Below, one piece after another: positions 1 to 7,802 of a stretch of 39,638 nt of DNA. Each line of letters opens with the position of its first letter. Position 1 is the stretch's first letter. Origin of the DNA: Halomicrobium katesii DSM 19301 (GTDB lineage Archaea; Halobacteriota; Halobacteria; Halobacteriales; Haloarculaceae); contig NZ_KB905378.1 of the NCBI RefSeq assembly GCF_000379085.1, forward strand, positions 2,747,230-2,786,867, read 5' to 3'. Below the pieces are notes generated by a model. The model ran no database searches. It saw only the letters and a program-made list of their open reading frames with translations, and had not been told where the DNA came from. The translations under genes and the position numbers were made by a program.

Positions 1-200
1 GTCTTTGTGAGGTCGTTGAAGTAGGTTTCGCAGGATTTGCACCAGTACTGCTGAGCGTCCTTACCGGTCGTTCCTCGGTCGACAACCGCGTCACTCTCGC
101 AGTGAACACACGTCACCGTCTCGCCGAACCGGGCGAGACGGAGACGCTCGAAGCATCGCTCACGCGGTGGAAGGAACACTTGAGCTGACTGCTCGTCCAT
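1..200 (-). CDS. IS1595-family transposase, N-terminal fragment
   Basis: An ATG at 198-200 opens a minus-strand frame that stays open to the window edge (66 codons). The visible part contains a C2C2 zinc ribbon, with CVHC at about residues 31-34 and CKSC further on, followed by an aromatic stretch (YF.DLT). This is the typical start of haloarchaeal IS1595 (ISH4-like) transposases, in which a zinc ribbon precedes the DDE domain. The catalytic domain lies outside the window. The family call rests on the ribbon and its surroundings alone. The gene runs in the same direction as the truncated pglX that it interrupts. Confidence 0.65.
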   Translation of the reverse strand, partial: MDEQSAQVFLPPRERCFERLRLARFGETVTCVHCESDAVVDRGTTGKDAQQYWCKSCETYFNDLTK

Positions 201-222
201 CGTTGGCTGCTACTGAGTCGCC
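1..222 (-). mobile_element. IS1595-type insertion sequence, partial (runs off the left edge)
   Basis: The left edge holds the 5' end of a zinc-ribbon transposase gene. About 20 bp upstream of that gene lies GGCGACTCAGTAGCAGCC (read on the minus strand), which may be the terminal inverted repeat and puts the element boundary near 222. The other end and the target duplication are outside the window, so the boundary is an inference. The element sits directly against the broken 3' part of pglX. Confidence 0.6.
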
Positions 223-235
223 AGCAGAATTGATG

Positions 236-1861
236 TTACGATCTATCGAGATGAGCGACATACGATTCCACGACGTCTGGCATACGACCTTGCGCACCAT
301 ACGGCGGATTCATCAGCGCCACGTCGTAGTCCTGCGCCAGGATGTCCAGCAGGCGCACGAAGCTCCGGAGATCCTGCGCGAGGAACGAGTCGCCATTCCG
401 GTGCTCCTCTACGGCCTCACGCAAACTGTGTAGCACCTGTCCGAGCGTATGGCTCTCGCGGGGGTCGTCGCCGAGGGTCAACTGCGTACCGCCGACATCG
501 GCGTCGTCCTCGAAGATGTCGCCAAGCGTCCCACGCACGTCGAGGAGACTCCCAAGGCTGTGGACCTCCTCGAACGCGTCGAGGATACGCCGCAGCGCCT
601 GCTCGACATCCTCGTCGTCGCCGGCGACTTCCTCGAACACCTCCTCGACACCGTCGATCTCGGCGACCGTCGCGTCGGCGCATACGATCCCGACCTCGGG
701 CATGTCGAAGCCACTCGCACCGTCTGCCTCGGCACGAGTTCGTCCCTTCAGGTAGAGATTGAACGCTGCGAGCTGACAAGCCCGCATATCGAGGTCGACG
801 CCGTAGAGGTTGTGCCGGAGAATTTCCCGCGGAATCTCCTCGTCAGGCAGGTCGGTCTCGGCACGCCAGATGCGCTCCAGCACGTCGAATGCGTACAGCA
901 GAAAGTGGCCACTCCCACAGGCGGGGTCGATGACGCGAAGTTCTTCCGGGTGATCGAAGTCGGTGGGCTCACCTTCCTCTTCGGAGGGAACGAGATAGGT
1001 ACAGAAGTCGGCGATGTCTGGCGATTCGTCGGGTGAGAGTGGTCGGTTTTTCCGCTCGTCCGGAGTGAATCCGTCTTGGGCCTCGACGACGTCCTGTAAC
1101 TCGCCGGTGTGCTCGAGGTAGAGCTTCCCGAGCGAGTTGTCGGTGAGCATCCGGACGACCCAATGAGGCGTGTAGAACTGGTTCGCCGGCGGGACGTCCT
1201 CAGGCTCGAGTCCTTCGCGGTCGCCCTTGCGACGCAGGTCGTCGAGCAGTTTGACGTTGTAGTATTCGTAGACCCACCCGAGCACGTCGTCGGCCCGCCA
1301 GACCTCGTCGGGGACCGAGTCGAGCATCCCGCAGAGTTCCTCGAAGGTGTCGTCGTCGGGGTCGATCAGGCTGTACGCAGACGAGCGATCGAAGAGTATC
1401 TCGATCTCCTCGGCGAGGTCGTCGCAGGCATTGTGATAGGCCTCGAGAATCGCCTCGTCTTCCAGTAGGAATTCCTCGTGGACGAGCGTCTCAGCGGCGG
1501 GCGTCAGGCCATTGTCTTTGAAGACGGTGACCTCCTCGTCGATGAAGCCCCGCACTTCCATGCAGCGTAGCGCGGCCAGACGATTGACGATGGTGTAACC
1601 CACGCCGGTCACGTACTGCTCAAACGCCTCAGACCATGAATCGTCGTCGACGGCCTCGATCTCGATCGCCTCCACGAGCTGCTGGGTGTCCTCGTCCAGC
1701 GAGCCGACATCTTCGGGCTCGTCGTCGATTCCTTTCTGCGTGAGCTGGAACTCGACGTTGTCCTCGACGCGCTCGCGCATCTCGGTGACAACATCCTCCA
1801 GGTGCTCACGCTCTTCCTTGTCCAATTGAGCCTTCCGCTGAGAGAGAGAGTCGCTTGCCAT
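236..1861 (-). pseudogene. pglX: BREX adenine-specific DNA methyltransferase PglX, 3'-truncated
   Basis: PglX methylates adenine in a non-palindromic BREX site to mark self DNA. The N-terminal half is intact: a helical region, the entry VPPANQFYTPHWVVRMLTD, SAM-binding motif I DPACGSGHFLL, and motif IV NPPYGAQGRMP just before the end. About 10 residues after motif IV the frame stops at 236-238, next to an IS1595-type element. Family members usually exceed 1,000 residues, so the target-recognition half is missing from the 541 residues left. The start at 1861 gives MASDSLSQ; no ribosome site precedes it. The other brx genes lie on the same strand, but about 7 kb of unrelated genes now separate them from pglX. 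No pglZ is visible; it may lie beyond the IS. Family call firm; inactivation inferred from the lost half. Confidence 0.85.
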
Positions 1862-1954
1862 AGGAGGTAATATGTATGCTATGTCTGAATCACACGAGCG
1901 TCTTTAATGTTGCCGATGATGGAAGTCGCGACGAGTGCTCACTGATGGTCTGAA

Positions 1955-1962
1955 GTTTATTT
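1955..1962 (+). promoter_or_regulatory. TATA box of the 1985-2464 gene
   Basis: GTTTATTT lies 23-30 bp before the ATG at 1985. This is the usual haloarchaeal spacing for a leaderless transcript, and it supports the ATG over an upstream in-frame TTG at 1961. Confidence 0.5.
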
Positions 1963-1984
1963 GAGTAGAAACAGTACCCAGCTT

Positions 1985-2464
1985 ATGGGCTGGATTGATG
2001 TCTTGCGGACATGGGCACCGATTATCCAGGCAGGTGCTATTGTTGGTGCAGTAGGGACGGTCTGGTTGACTTACCGGCAGGTCAAGCTTCGAAAAGAGCA
2101 AGCAACAACCCAGTTCGAAGATGAGCTCTCACGGGAGTATCGCGAGCTAGCTCGAGAACTGCCAGTAAAGGCACTCTTAGGAGACGAATTAACTGAAGAT
2201 GAGTTCGAGAACCAATTTTCAAACCTCTACTACTATATCGATCTCTCGAACGAGCAGGTCTTCCTGCGGTTTGAGGAGCGGGTCAGTAAAGAGACATGGG
2301 ACGACTGGCAAGACGGCATAGAATCAAACCTAAATCGACCTGCGTTTCAGATGGCGTGGGACGAGATCAAGGAACGATCTGATACGTTCCAGGAGCTTCG
2401 GCGGTTAGAGCGGAATGATTTCGAGACTGATCCAGCTGAATGGGATCAAATCAACCCTGAGTGA
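1985..2464 (+). CDS. Small membrane-anchored protein of unknown function
   Basis: The product has 159 residues. An N-terminal hydrophobic segment (about residues 10-27, rich in A, G, I and V) reads as one membrane helix, followed by a basic-acidic, helix-rich cytoplasmic part with many E, R and W residues. I do not recognise the family. The ATG at 1985 is preferred over the TTG at 1961 because of the TATA spacing. It is the only plus-strand gene between two minus-strand ones: its 3' end converges on the SLATT gene with a gap of about 40 bp, and its 5' end diverges from pglX. A single-helix anchor beside a 2-TM CBASS effector could suggest an accessory role, but that is only context. Confidence 0.6.
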   Translation: MGWIDVLRTWAPIIQAGAIVGAVGTVWLTYRQVKLRKEQATTQFEDELSREYRELARELPVKALLGDELTEDEFENQFSNLYYYIDLSNEQVFLRFEERVSKETWDDWQDGIESNLNRPAFQMAWDEIKERSDTFQELRRLERNDFETDPAEWDQINPE

Positions 2465-2506
2465 ATTGCAGGTTTTGTTCCGCTATGGAAAATTACTGCC
2501 CGATAA

Positions 2507-3139
2507 TCACTGATCGTCTTCTAACTCGGCTTCGTCAGCCAGTCGGTCAGCAACTTCATCGTCAGAGAGACAGTGGCTCGGTCCGGGTGGATACACCTGA
2601 GCCTCACCAGTGAGGCGCTCCTTGGCCTTCTCAGTGGTGTCCACCTCGTCGTAAATCGACTCATCAAGCTTCTCGTACCATCTACTGGTTACTTCCGGCA
2701 TGTCCTCGTTCAAGTTCCTCCGACGTTCGGCCAAGTCTTCGTAGCGGGATTCCATCTGATCAAGACTGATGTCCTTCTTAGCGAGTTCTAGCTTGATGAA
2801 GTCGCGTAGGTCATCGAACAGCCGCTGGTACGCATGTGCGGCCCGATAGTAGTTCTCAGCTTTGTCACCGGGATCAGCCATTCGTCTGTAACCGGAAATG
2901 ATGGCAGTAGTGATAGCGAGCCCAATTAAGATGAACTGGGGCGTCGAATCCCATATGAGAGCGATTGTTAGCAGTCCTGCAACACCGAAGACGAACCAAT
3001 CGAGAAGCCGATCCACCTTCGAGTACCAATCGGCACCGACATAGTACGCCTTGAAAGTCCACAGAACACTGTCTGCTTCATTAGCAACGCGTTCACGTAG
3101 GCGTTCGTGCGCCTCGTAGTCGAAATCCTCGTCAGTCAT
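2507..3139 (-). CDS. SLATT-domain two-TM protein, likely CBASS effector
   Basis: SLATT proteins are two-helix membrane effectors paired with SMODS nucleotidyltransferases or SLOG sensors; on activation they are thought to permeabilise the membrane. Here two adjacent hydrophobic helices (about residues 44-62 and 66-84) are followed by the family's helical tail with GYRRMADPGDKAENYYRAAH and a DLAERRRNLNEDMP stretch. The product has 210 residues. The ATG at 3139 overlaps the end of the CD-NTase gene (stop at 3153-3155), so the two are translationally coupled; an open frame up to 3256 is just overlap. The gene itself is intact, but its upstream partner is disrupted, so it may be unexpressed or uncoupled from its signal. 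Family assignment is good; its ligand is unknown. Confidence 0.75.
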   Translation of the reverse strand: MTDEDFDYEAHERLRERVANEADSVLWTFKAYYVGADWYSKVDRLLDWFVFGVAGLLTIALIWDSTPQFILIGLAITTAIISGYRRMADPGDKAENYYRAAHAYQRLFDDLRDFIKLELAKKDISLDQMESRYEDLAERRRNLNEDMPEVTSRWYEKLDESIYDEVDTTEKAKERLTGEAQVYPPGPSHCLSDDEVADRLADEAELEDDQ

Positions 3140-3152
3140 AGGGACCGAAATC

Positions 3153-4372
3153 TCACTTGAAATCGTCGCCGTAGACTTCCCGGTAGTTCTCTTTCGCCTC
3201 TTGCGTCTTACCTTCTTTTTTGAGGCGCTCAGCCTCCTCGATCTTCTCACTGGCACGGTACGCTTTTTTTGCCGCCTGCTTCTTCTCCTTCGAGCTCATA
3301 CCCTTGTCAACGCGTTCCTGATAAACAGGTTCTCGCGTTTCGTCGTTGACGTACTGCGGGAGATTCCGGAAGAAGTTGCTCATGTGCTCATGAGTAGAGG
3401 CACTAGCGGGAGCGTCATTCTGGAAATATTTGTACGCCATCATCACCATGTGGTAGGAGTTCACCGGTTTTCCGTTCTCCTCATTCCACTTCTTCGCGGA
3501 GACAGCGACCCGCTGGAGATTGCCCCCGTTATTCTCGTTAACGGCATTATACATCGACTGGAATTTCCGGGGGTTCGTACCCACCCAAGATTGCCCGCCA
3601 TAGGTGTCGGGGATCGCGTAGCCGTTATTCGGGTCGTCAGCGCTCATCGGTTGGATGGGAATTTCCATCCCCCCGACGGTTACGGGGTCAGTCGGACTCT
3701 CGGGGTTGTGAGTATCGGGCCTTGTTTAGACGCAGTACAAATCGGCTCTTGCGGCGTATGCTCCGCGAACAGATCGACACGATGAGGCACTCAGGACAGA
3801 TTTTAGATCAACCGCAACGGCCCGTGACTCGCCGGTTGAGGAGCGTCTAAACACGGCCGAGTATCGTTATAACGGAACGCTGGGGTGACCTCTACGGTGA
3901 AGTCACTGAACTTCACCGCCACCACGTTCCGGTCGATGCGAACCTCCTGGTTAGGATATTTTCGCTTCAACCGTCTTTTGACAGCACGAAGCGCGTTCTG
4001 TGGACCGTTACGAGAGGTGGCCCATTGACCATGCTCGTCCGCATCAAGGACGACCAGCACATCGACATCGCAGTCCTCGTCGAGTGGTCCGGTCATCGTC
4101 CCTTGCATCACTGAACCGTAGATATGATCTTCTTCAATCGACAGACCCTCGTCCTTCAGGTTGTCAACGACGTTTTCACGTCGCTCCTGCATGTCTTTGG
4201 CCTGTTTGTCGGTTATTTGGGCATCCTCGGCGTATTCTTGGTGTGATTCCTCGATTTCACGTTCCGCATCCCTTGATGAATCACCACCGTCAGAATCATC
4301 TGAGTCGGCTGGTGACCGATTACCTCCGCCACCACCCTGCTGGTACTCTCCGACAGTTCGACTGTTACCCAT
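3153..4372 (-). pseudogene. CBASS CD-NTase (SMODS nucleotidyltransferase), interrupted by a MITE
   Basis: This gene would make a cyclic (oligo)nucleotide alarm signal on phage infection. The 5' part from the ATG at 4372 shows the polymerase-beta-type active site: YGSVMQGTM (G86, S87), then DCDVDVLVVLD with D102 and D104, and VEVTPAF, where E161 may be the third acidic ligand. A 141-bp MITE (3718-3858) with the 8-bp duplication CGATACTC then cuts the gene. Removing the MITE and one duplication copy joins ...RYNDT to HNPESPTDP... in one uninterrupted frame that runs to the stop at 3153, giving 356 residues. The start overlaps the reconstructed stop of the upstream TGT-like gene. The present upstream reading stops inside the MITE at 3803. 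Acidic, glycine-rich N-terminus is haloarchaea-like. Confidence 0.85.
3718..3858. mobile_element. MITE copy 1 (141 bp, TIR GGCCKTGTTTAGACGC)
   Basis: A non-autonomous element of 141 bp. It begins GGCCTTGTTTAGACGC and ends GCGTCTAAACACGGCC, which are inverted repeats with one T/G difference. Direct repeats GAGTATCG flank it on both sides (3710-3717 and 3859-3866). It encodes no protein. The same sequence recurs at 18045, 18666 and 29224. The insertion splits the CD-NTase gene. Confidence 0.9.
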
Positions 4373-4542
4373 GAGCCACCACCTCGCCGGGGGTTGGGGA
4401 GAATGACCCCAACGTCGTTTGCCCAACCCCAAGGACGGTCTCCTCTATGTCATGTCTCCACTGGAGGTACTGGGATTGTGCAGTATTCATAGAGGGTGTC
4501 ATAGAACGGTTCTCATGGTTTCGTTGACTTCCTCAAAACGCT

Positions 4543-4558
4543 GTACACTTGGTGCACG
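4543..4558. promoter_or_regulatory. Putative RHH operator upstream of the gene, copy A
   Basis: GTACACTTGGTGCACG is an imperfect palindrome 23 bp before the RHH start, where a promoter would sit. The inverted form recurs downstream of the gene at 4797. Autoregulation by the encoded RHH protein is inferred. Confidence 0.5.
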
Positions 4559-4580
4559 CCATTTTTAGTGGGTTATAGAT

Positions 4581-4781
4581 ATGGGCAAAGAGAAATTCGG
4601 CGTTGCTGTTGACGAAGAGATCGTACAAGAAGTGGACGAATTAGTTGCTGAGTGTGACGATCTCGGAGCCAGCCGCTCCGAGATCGTCGAGGCCATCCTC
4701 ACAGCGTTCGTTCAATCCGAGTCAAATCACGCTGAACGAGTGAGAGAAATCATAATTCGGAAACGAAAAGGGATACTCTAA
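4581..4781 (+). CDS. Ribbon-helix-helix (CopG/MetJ-type) DNA-binding protein, copy A
   Basis: This 66-residue protein starts with a basic strand (KEKFGVAVD) that would pair in a dimer to contact DNA. Helix 1 follows (EEIVQEVDELVAE), then the turn LGASRSE and helix 2 (IVEAILTAFV), the standard RHH layout. A basic tail ends it. It is the only gene of the mini-element, with palindromic sites on both sides, so it most likely represses its own promoter or shapes element activity. There is no toxin gene next to it, which argues against a plain toxin-antitoxin pair. The protein from copy B is identical. Confidence 0.85.
   Translation: MGKEKFGVAVDEEIVQEVDELVAECDDLGASRSEIVEAILTAFVQSESNHAERVREIIIRKRKGIL
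4656..4688. repeat. Perfect 13-bp inverted repeat inside the RHH gene, copy A
   Basis: Arms GACGATCTCGGAG and CTCCGAGATCGTC flank the 7-base loop CCAGCCG. It lies near the centre of the 395-bp element and encodes the DLGASRSEIV turn, so both protein and DNA (or RNA) structure constrain the same bases. Confidence 0.8.
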
Positions 4782-4796
4782 ACATTTCAACGCACC

Positions 4797-4811
4797 GTGC
4801 ACCAAGTGCAC
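4797..4811. promoter_or_regulatory. Downstream palindrome matching the RHH operator, copy A
   Basis: GTGCACCAAGTGCAC lies 16 bp after the RHH stop and is the inverted counterpart of the upstream site. In copy B the seventh base is T instead of C (position 28077), the only difference I found between the copies. Confidence 0.5.
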
Positions 4812-5614
4812 GGCTTTCTAAGCTAGTAACGCTCTATAATAATCACAATCTCGACCATAGTGTGTGAAGACTTCTATGACACCCTCTTCATAGGTAAGTC
4901 TCGCAGTTCGGATTTTCTGATCCACCGTTGACCGGCAGCGGCAACAACTTCCGGCGGCATCTTGGCTAGGCCGTCTTTCGCTTGGAGCCCGATGAGTAGC
5001 ACCCCGTCGACACCAAGTTCGTTGACGACCTCTCGGACATCCTCGTTGAGCTTGTTGATACCGTTCCCCATTTTCCCCCCGAAGTATTGGGCGCCGTAGT
5101 AGGCGCAGTACGGTACATCAAGCTCCCGAAGCGTTTCGTAACAGATTGCTCGCTCTTCAGTGGTGTATCCCTTAATAAGCGGGATAATCTGGATAGACGT
5201 GGTTCGAAGTTTGTCATGCATCCAGCGGGTCCCGTCCATCATTTTTTTGATGTTCGATTTGCGCTGGGATTTCTCCATATCCCCGTAAACTGGATAGTCC
5301 GTGGGGATGTGAAAGTCTGAACCAAAAGCCTGTACGGCGTTTCGTTCCCGACTCCACCGGAGTTCTTTGAGCTCGTCGTCGTGGATGATACCACCAGTGA
5401 TGGTCGAGAATCGTTCGGGGAAGTACGCAGTCCGCACTTCGCCACGGTGGCGCAGCAGTGTCTCTACGTCGGTTATTTTCATCATGACGGTATCCTTACC
5501 GGGGAGACCGTCCATGAATTTCTCGTGGGCCCGCTGTGGTTGAACGCGACGAATAAGGCCTCTCGGCCATTCTGCGCTCCCTCGGGATCCCTGGTGGTTT
5601 TCGTTGGGGATCAT

Positions 5615-5791
5615 TCTTGGATTTGCACCCTGAGGTGCTGATTGACAATAGTTACTACGTCACACGGGAAGATAAACGCTTCGCTACCCAAGGTGGTCTA
5701 CAAACAAAATAAATTCTTAGAGATAGCGGTTGGAAACCTATTTATTTAGAAGCGACCACGACAAAGGACGTTGCAAGAGGTACTACGTAGC
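5615..5791. promoter_or_regulatory. Divergent promoter region between the CBASS operon and the CARF regulator
   Basis: For the plus-strand regulator a TATA-like TTTATTTA lies at 5741-5748 and a short purine site (GAGG) near 5777. For the minus-strand operon, AT-rich TATA-like sites occur near 5669-5678 and 5704-5714. No obvious palindromic operator is visible. Confidence 0.4.
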
Positions 5792-6676
5792 ATGGGAAAA
5801 TCCGTTCATCTCATTCCAGTTGGTTTCGACTTTCAGCGACTTGTTCAACCAATCAGCCAGGGGACACTCGAAGCAGACGAGGTTTATTTATTGAAATCCT
5901 CCCGGGAATCAAGTGATGAGGAAGCCCAGAAACTCGCTGAGAGGATGGTCGAACGGCTGGAAGAGACGTTTGGAACGATACTCGGAAAGAAAGTAGAGCG
6001 GCTTTCTGTTGGGAATATCTTCAAATTTGAAGATGCGTATCCGATGGCGTACGAGATGATTCAGGATCAAGTAGAACAAGGCAATGAGGTCTGGGTCAAT
6101 ATTTCTTCAATGCCGCGTACCGTTGCCTTTGCCTTCGCCAGTGCTGCGAACTCACTCATTGTTGAACAACCGGAACTACGCGAGAGCGTACACACCTATT
6201 ACGTATCTCCCGAGGAGTACCTTGTCACTCAGATGATTAAGGAACTACGGACTGAACGTGAGTTCCTCCAGAACCTGGACGTCAAAGATTCCGAAGTGAA
6301 GGAACGCCAGCAGCGTATTAGTGATTTAATTGATGAGATCGACCAAAGTGGCGTCACAAAAGGCGCCAAGAAAATGAACGGGGGTCTGCACGTGGAATTC
6401 CCAACAGTTCCTTCCGCTGATTTACACGATTTTGAGAAGACTGTCCTACACTTCCTGTACGAGGTCGGCACAGTCGAATCAACAACTGAACTAGCCAGAG
6501 AACTCGCTGCTGAGCTAGACGAGAAGGTAGACGGCGACTCCTTCAAGAGCAAGGTCCAGTACAACGTCCAGAAGCTCCAAGAGAAAGGATTCGTTGATCG
6601 AACTCGGGTCGGAAATCGGACGGAAACAGCGCTTGGAACAATGGGCGAACTCTGGGTAGAAACCCATCCTAAATGA
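5792..6676 (+). CDS. HFX_2341-type CARF-winged-helix transcriptional regulator
   Basis: CARF domains bind cyclic oligonucleotides; fused to a winged helix they act as ligand-responsive regulators (Csa3-like). The N-terminus VHLIPVGFDFQRLV starts the Rossmann-like fold, and VWVNISSMPRTVAFAFASAA has the form of the CARF ligand-loop motif. A coiled connector follows, then a C-terminal winged helix (TVLHFLYEVGTVESTTELAR..., KVQYNVQKLQEKGFVDR). The ATG at 5792 gives 294 residues; a TTG at 5771 is less likely. It diverges from the CBASS-type operon, so it may sense the CD-NTase product and control that operon, which is inference. Its 3' end converges on the frameshifted nuclease gene with a gap of about 36 bp. 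Apparently intact. Confidence 0.8.
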   Translation: MGKSVHLIPVGFDFQRLVQPISQGTLEADEVYLLKSSRESSDEEAQKLAERMVERLEETFGTILGKKVERLSVGNIFKFEDAYPMAYEMIQDQVEQGNEVWVNISSMPRTVAFAFASAANSLIVEQPELRESVHTYYVSPEEYLVTQMIKELRTEREFLQNLDVKDSEVKERQQRISDLIDEIDQSGVTKGAKKMNGGLHVEFPTVPSADLHDFEKTVLHFLYEVGTVESTTELARELAAELDEKVDGDSFKSKVQYNVQKLQEKGFVDRTRVGNRTETALGTMGELWVETHPK

Positions 6677-6712
6677 ACCGTAATCTGCTAAGACAGCACG
6701 AAACGTCAGCCA

Positions 6713-7705
6713 TCACTCCTCTAACTCAGTCGTGTAACTTGGGTTATCTCGAAGCGTCGACAACGAGACGTACCGGTGACCCTGCACGAAGGCGACCGTA
6801 CGGTTCGAATCACTCGCTGTTTTGTCGTTCTGGACAGGCCGCTCCAGGTTGAGGTCCGGTTTGAGGAACAGCACCTTCTGCGTGTCACCATACCGCTCCG
6901 ACTCGTTTTCGCGCATCTTCTCGACTGCCTGAAGTAGCGACTGCTCTTGAGACCGAGAGAGCTTGGGGTGATCACGAATGGTGCCTTCGTCCAGCGTGAT
7001 GCTCTCGGCCGCTCCTGTAACCTTGGGGACCTCGGGTTTGATCTCGCCGTCCTTGTAGAACGCGAGATGGGAGACAGGCTTGAACGACCGGTTGGGCTGG
7101 CAGAAGTAGTGGTCGTAGGTGTGGTACTCGTCCCACGCCCGTCGTGTGCCCACGACGAGGACGCGGTCCTCCTTCCCGCTCACGAGGTTCTCGTCGTAAA
7201 TGAACCGCATAAGCTCGCGCAGCAGGAATGCCTCGCGCTCCGTCGGGACGTACATACTCGCCTCGGCACTCCCAACGTCTCGCCCCAGCACAGATTCGAG
7301 TATCCCGACAAGCGTATCGAAGTTCGCCCAGACGAGGCGTTCGTCGTCGATGGTCTGCACTGCGTCGGGAACTCGCTCGTCGGGCGTGAGCACGATTAAC
7401 CGCTGGAGGTCTGACGGGTCCTGGTCGAGGGCCTTGAGATGGTCCTCGAGCTGGCTTCGCCGGACGGCGTTTCGTCTCGTCTTGGTTTCGAACCAGAGGG
7501 CTATCGACCCACGAATGGCCGCATCCGGACGGACTCGACGCCGGTTACCTGGTTGTCGAAAGCGACGAGTGACAGGTCAGATTCGTCGACGAGCGCTTCA
7601 AGGATGTCTTCCCCCACGACTGTTGACGTGTTCGAGAACTGCGAGCAGAGTTGACGTGACGCGATTTTCTCCCCGCATATACGTGGAGAATAGTGGGTTC
7701 GTCAT
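6713..7705 (-). pseudogene. PD-(D/E)XK nuclease-like gene with two compensating frameshifts
   Basis: The ATG at 7705 gives MTNPLFSTYMRGENRVTS..., a plausible natural start. Frame shifts are needed in a run of five C at 7611-7615 (likely one extra base) and at about 7524-7535 (TCCG repeat, likely a net loss of one). Read across both, the product has about 330 residues, with EDILEALVDESDLSLVAFDNQVTG followed by the active site PDAAI...WFETK (D, then E-x-K). The last two thirds then continue to 6713. Without correction, the first frame stops within about 35 codons. The two shifts cancel, so the length stays a multiple of three. They could be real decay or assembly errors. The gene follows the membrane coiled-coil gene on the same strand. 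Specific substrate unknown. Confidence 0.75.
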
Positions 7706-7802
7706 GCTGGCCAATTATTCGTAAGCATTACAAAGTCGTTTCCTCGACAAGTTTGGAATATCCCCGGTGGAATCGGAACGAACTGTGTGCGACCGAAGCC
7801 GA

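Larger units (their letters stand above)
4492..4886. mobile_element. 395-bp RHH-carrying mini-element, copy A
   Basis: The ends are 15-bp inverted repeats GAGGGTGTCATAGAA, flanked by the direct repeat TTCATA. Inside are one 66-residue ribbon-helix-helix gene, two similar palindromic sites on either side of it, and a 13-bp inverted repeat within the gene. No transposase is present. Copy B at 27766-28160 is the same length and I found only one difference, at 4803. Such near-identity means recent spread. I cannot name the helper transposase. Confidence 0.88.
4365..5614 (-). pseudogene. TGT-like TIM-barrel protein of a type IV-like CBASS operon (Cap10-like), 3' end displaced
   Basis: The body resembles tRNA-guanine transglycosylase-type barrels: DFHIPTDYPVYGDM, then strand-helix IIPLIKGYTTEERAICYETL, YCAYYGAQYFGGKMGNG, and GVLLIGL...PPEVVAAAGQRWI. 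TGT-like Cap10 proteins are reported in type IV CBASS of archaea. The RHH element at 4492-4886 (duplication TTCATA) cuts the end, so the present frame stops at 4874 after 246 residues. Deleting the element plus one duplication restores 40 further residues (...WRHDIEETVLGVGQTTLG...) and a stop at 4365-4367 that overlaps the CD-NTase ATG, 282 residues in all. The current protein swaps those 40 residues for KRVS and may or may not work. The start at 5614 is tentative; a later Met in MMKITDVETL (at about residue 44) is possible. Barrel call moderate, Cap10 role inferred from context. Confidence 0.6.

Noticed and set aside
3201-3785. A 194-codon plus-strand frame over the CD-NTase 3' part
   Set aside because: It crosses the MITE boundary and is antisense to the rebuilt CD-NTase; no sign of a real protein.
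3718-3858. MITE as a derivative of the flanking IS1595-type or ISH3 element
   Set aside because: Its ends (GGCCKTGTTTAGACGC) do not resemble the visible end of the IS at 205-222, and the ISH3 ends cannot be seen. The 8-9 bp duplications are not decisive.
4581-4781. RHH gene as antitoxin of a toxin-antitoxin pair
   Set aside because: No second gene fits in the 395-bp element, and the flanks of copies A and B differ.
6713-7393. The nuclease gene as a 226-residue protein starting at GTG 7393
   Set aside because: The active-site strand (PDAAI...WFETK) lies upstream in the same frame, and a better start is at 7705 after correcting two frameshifts.
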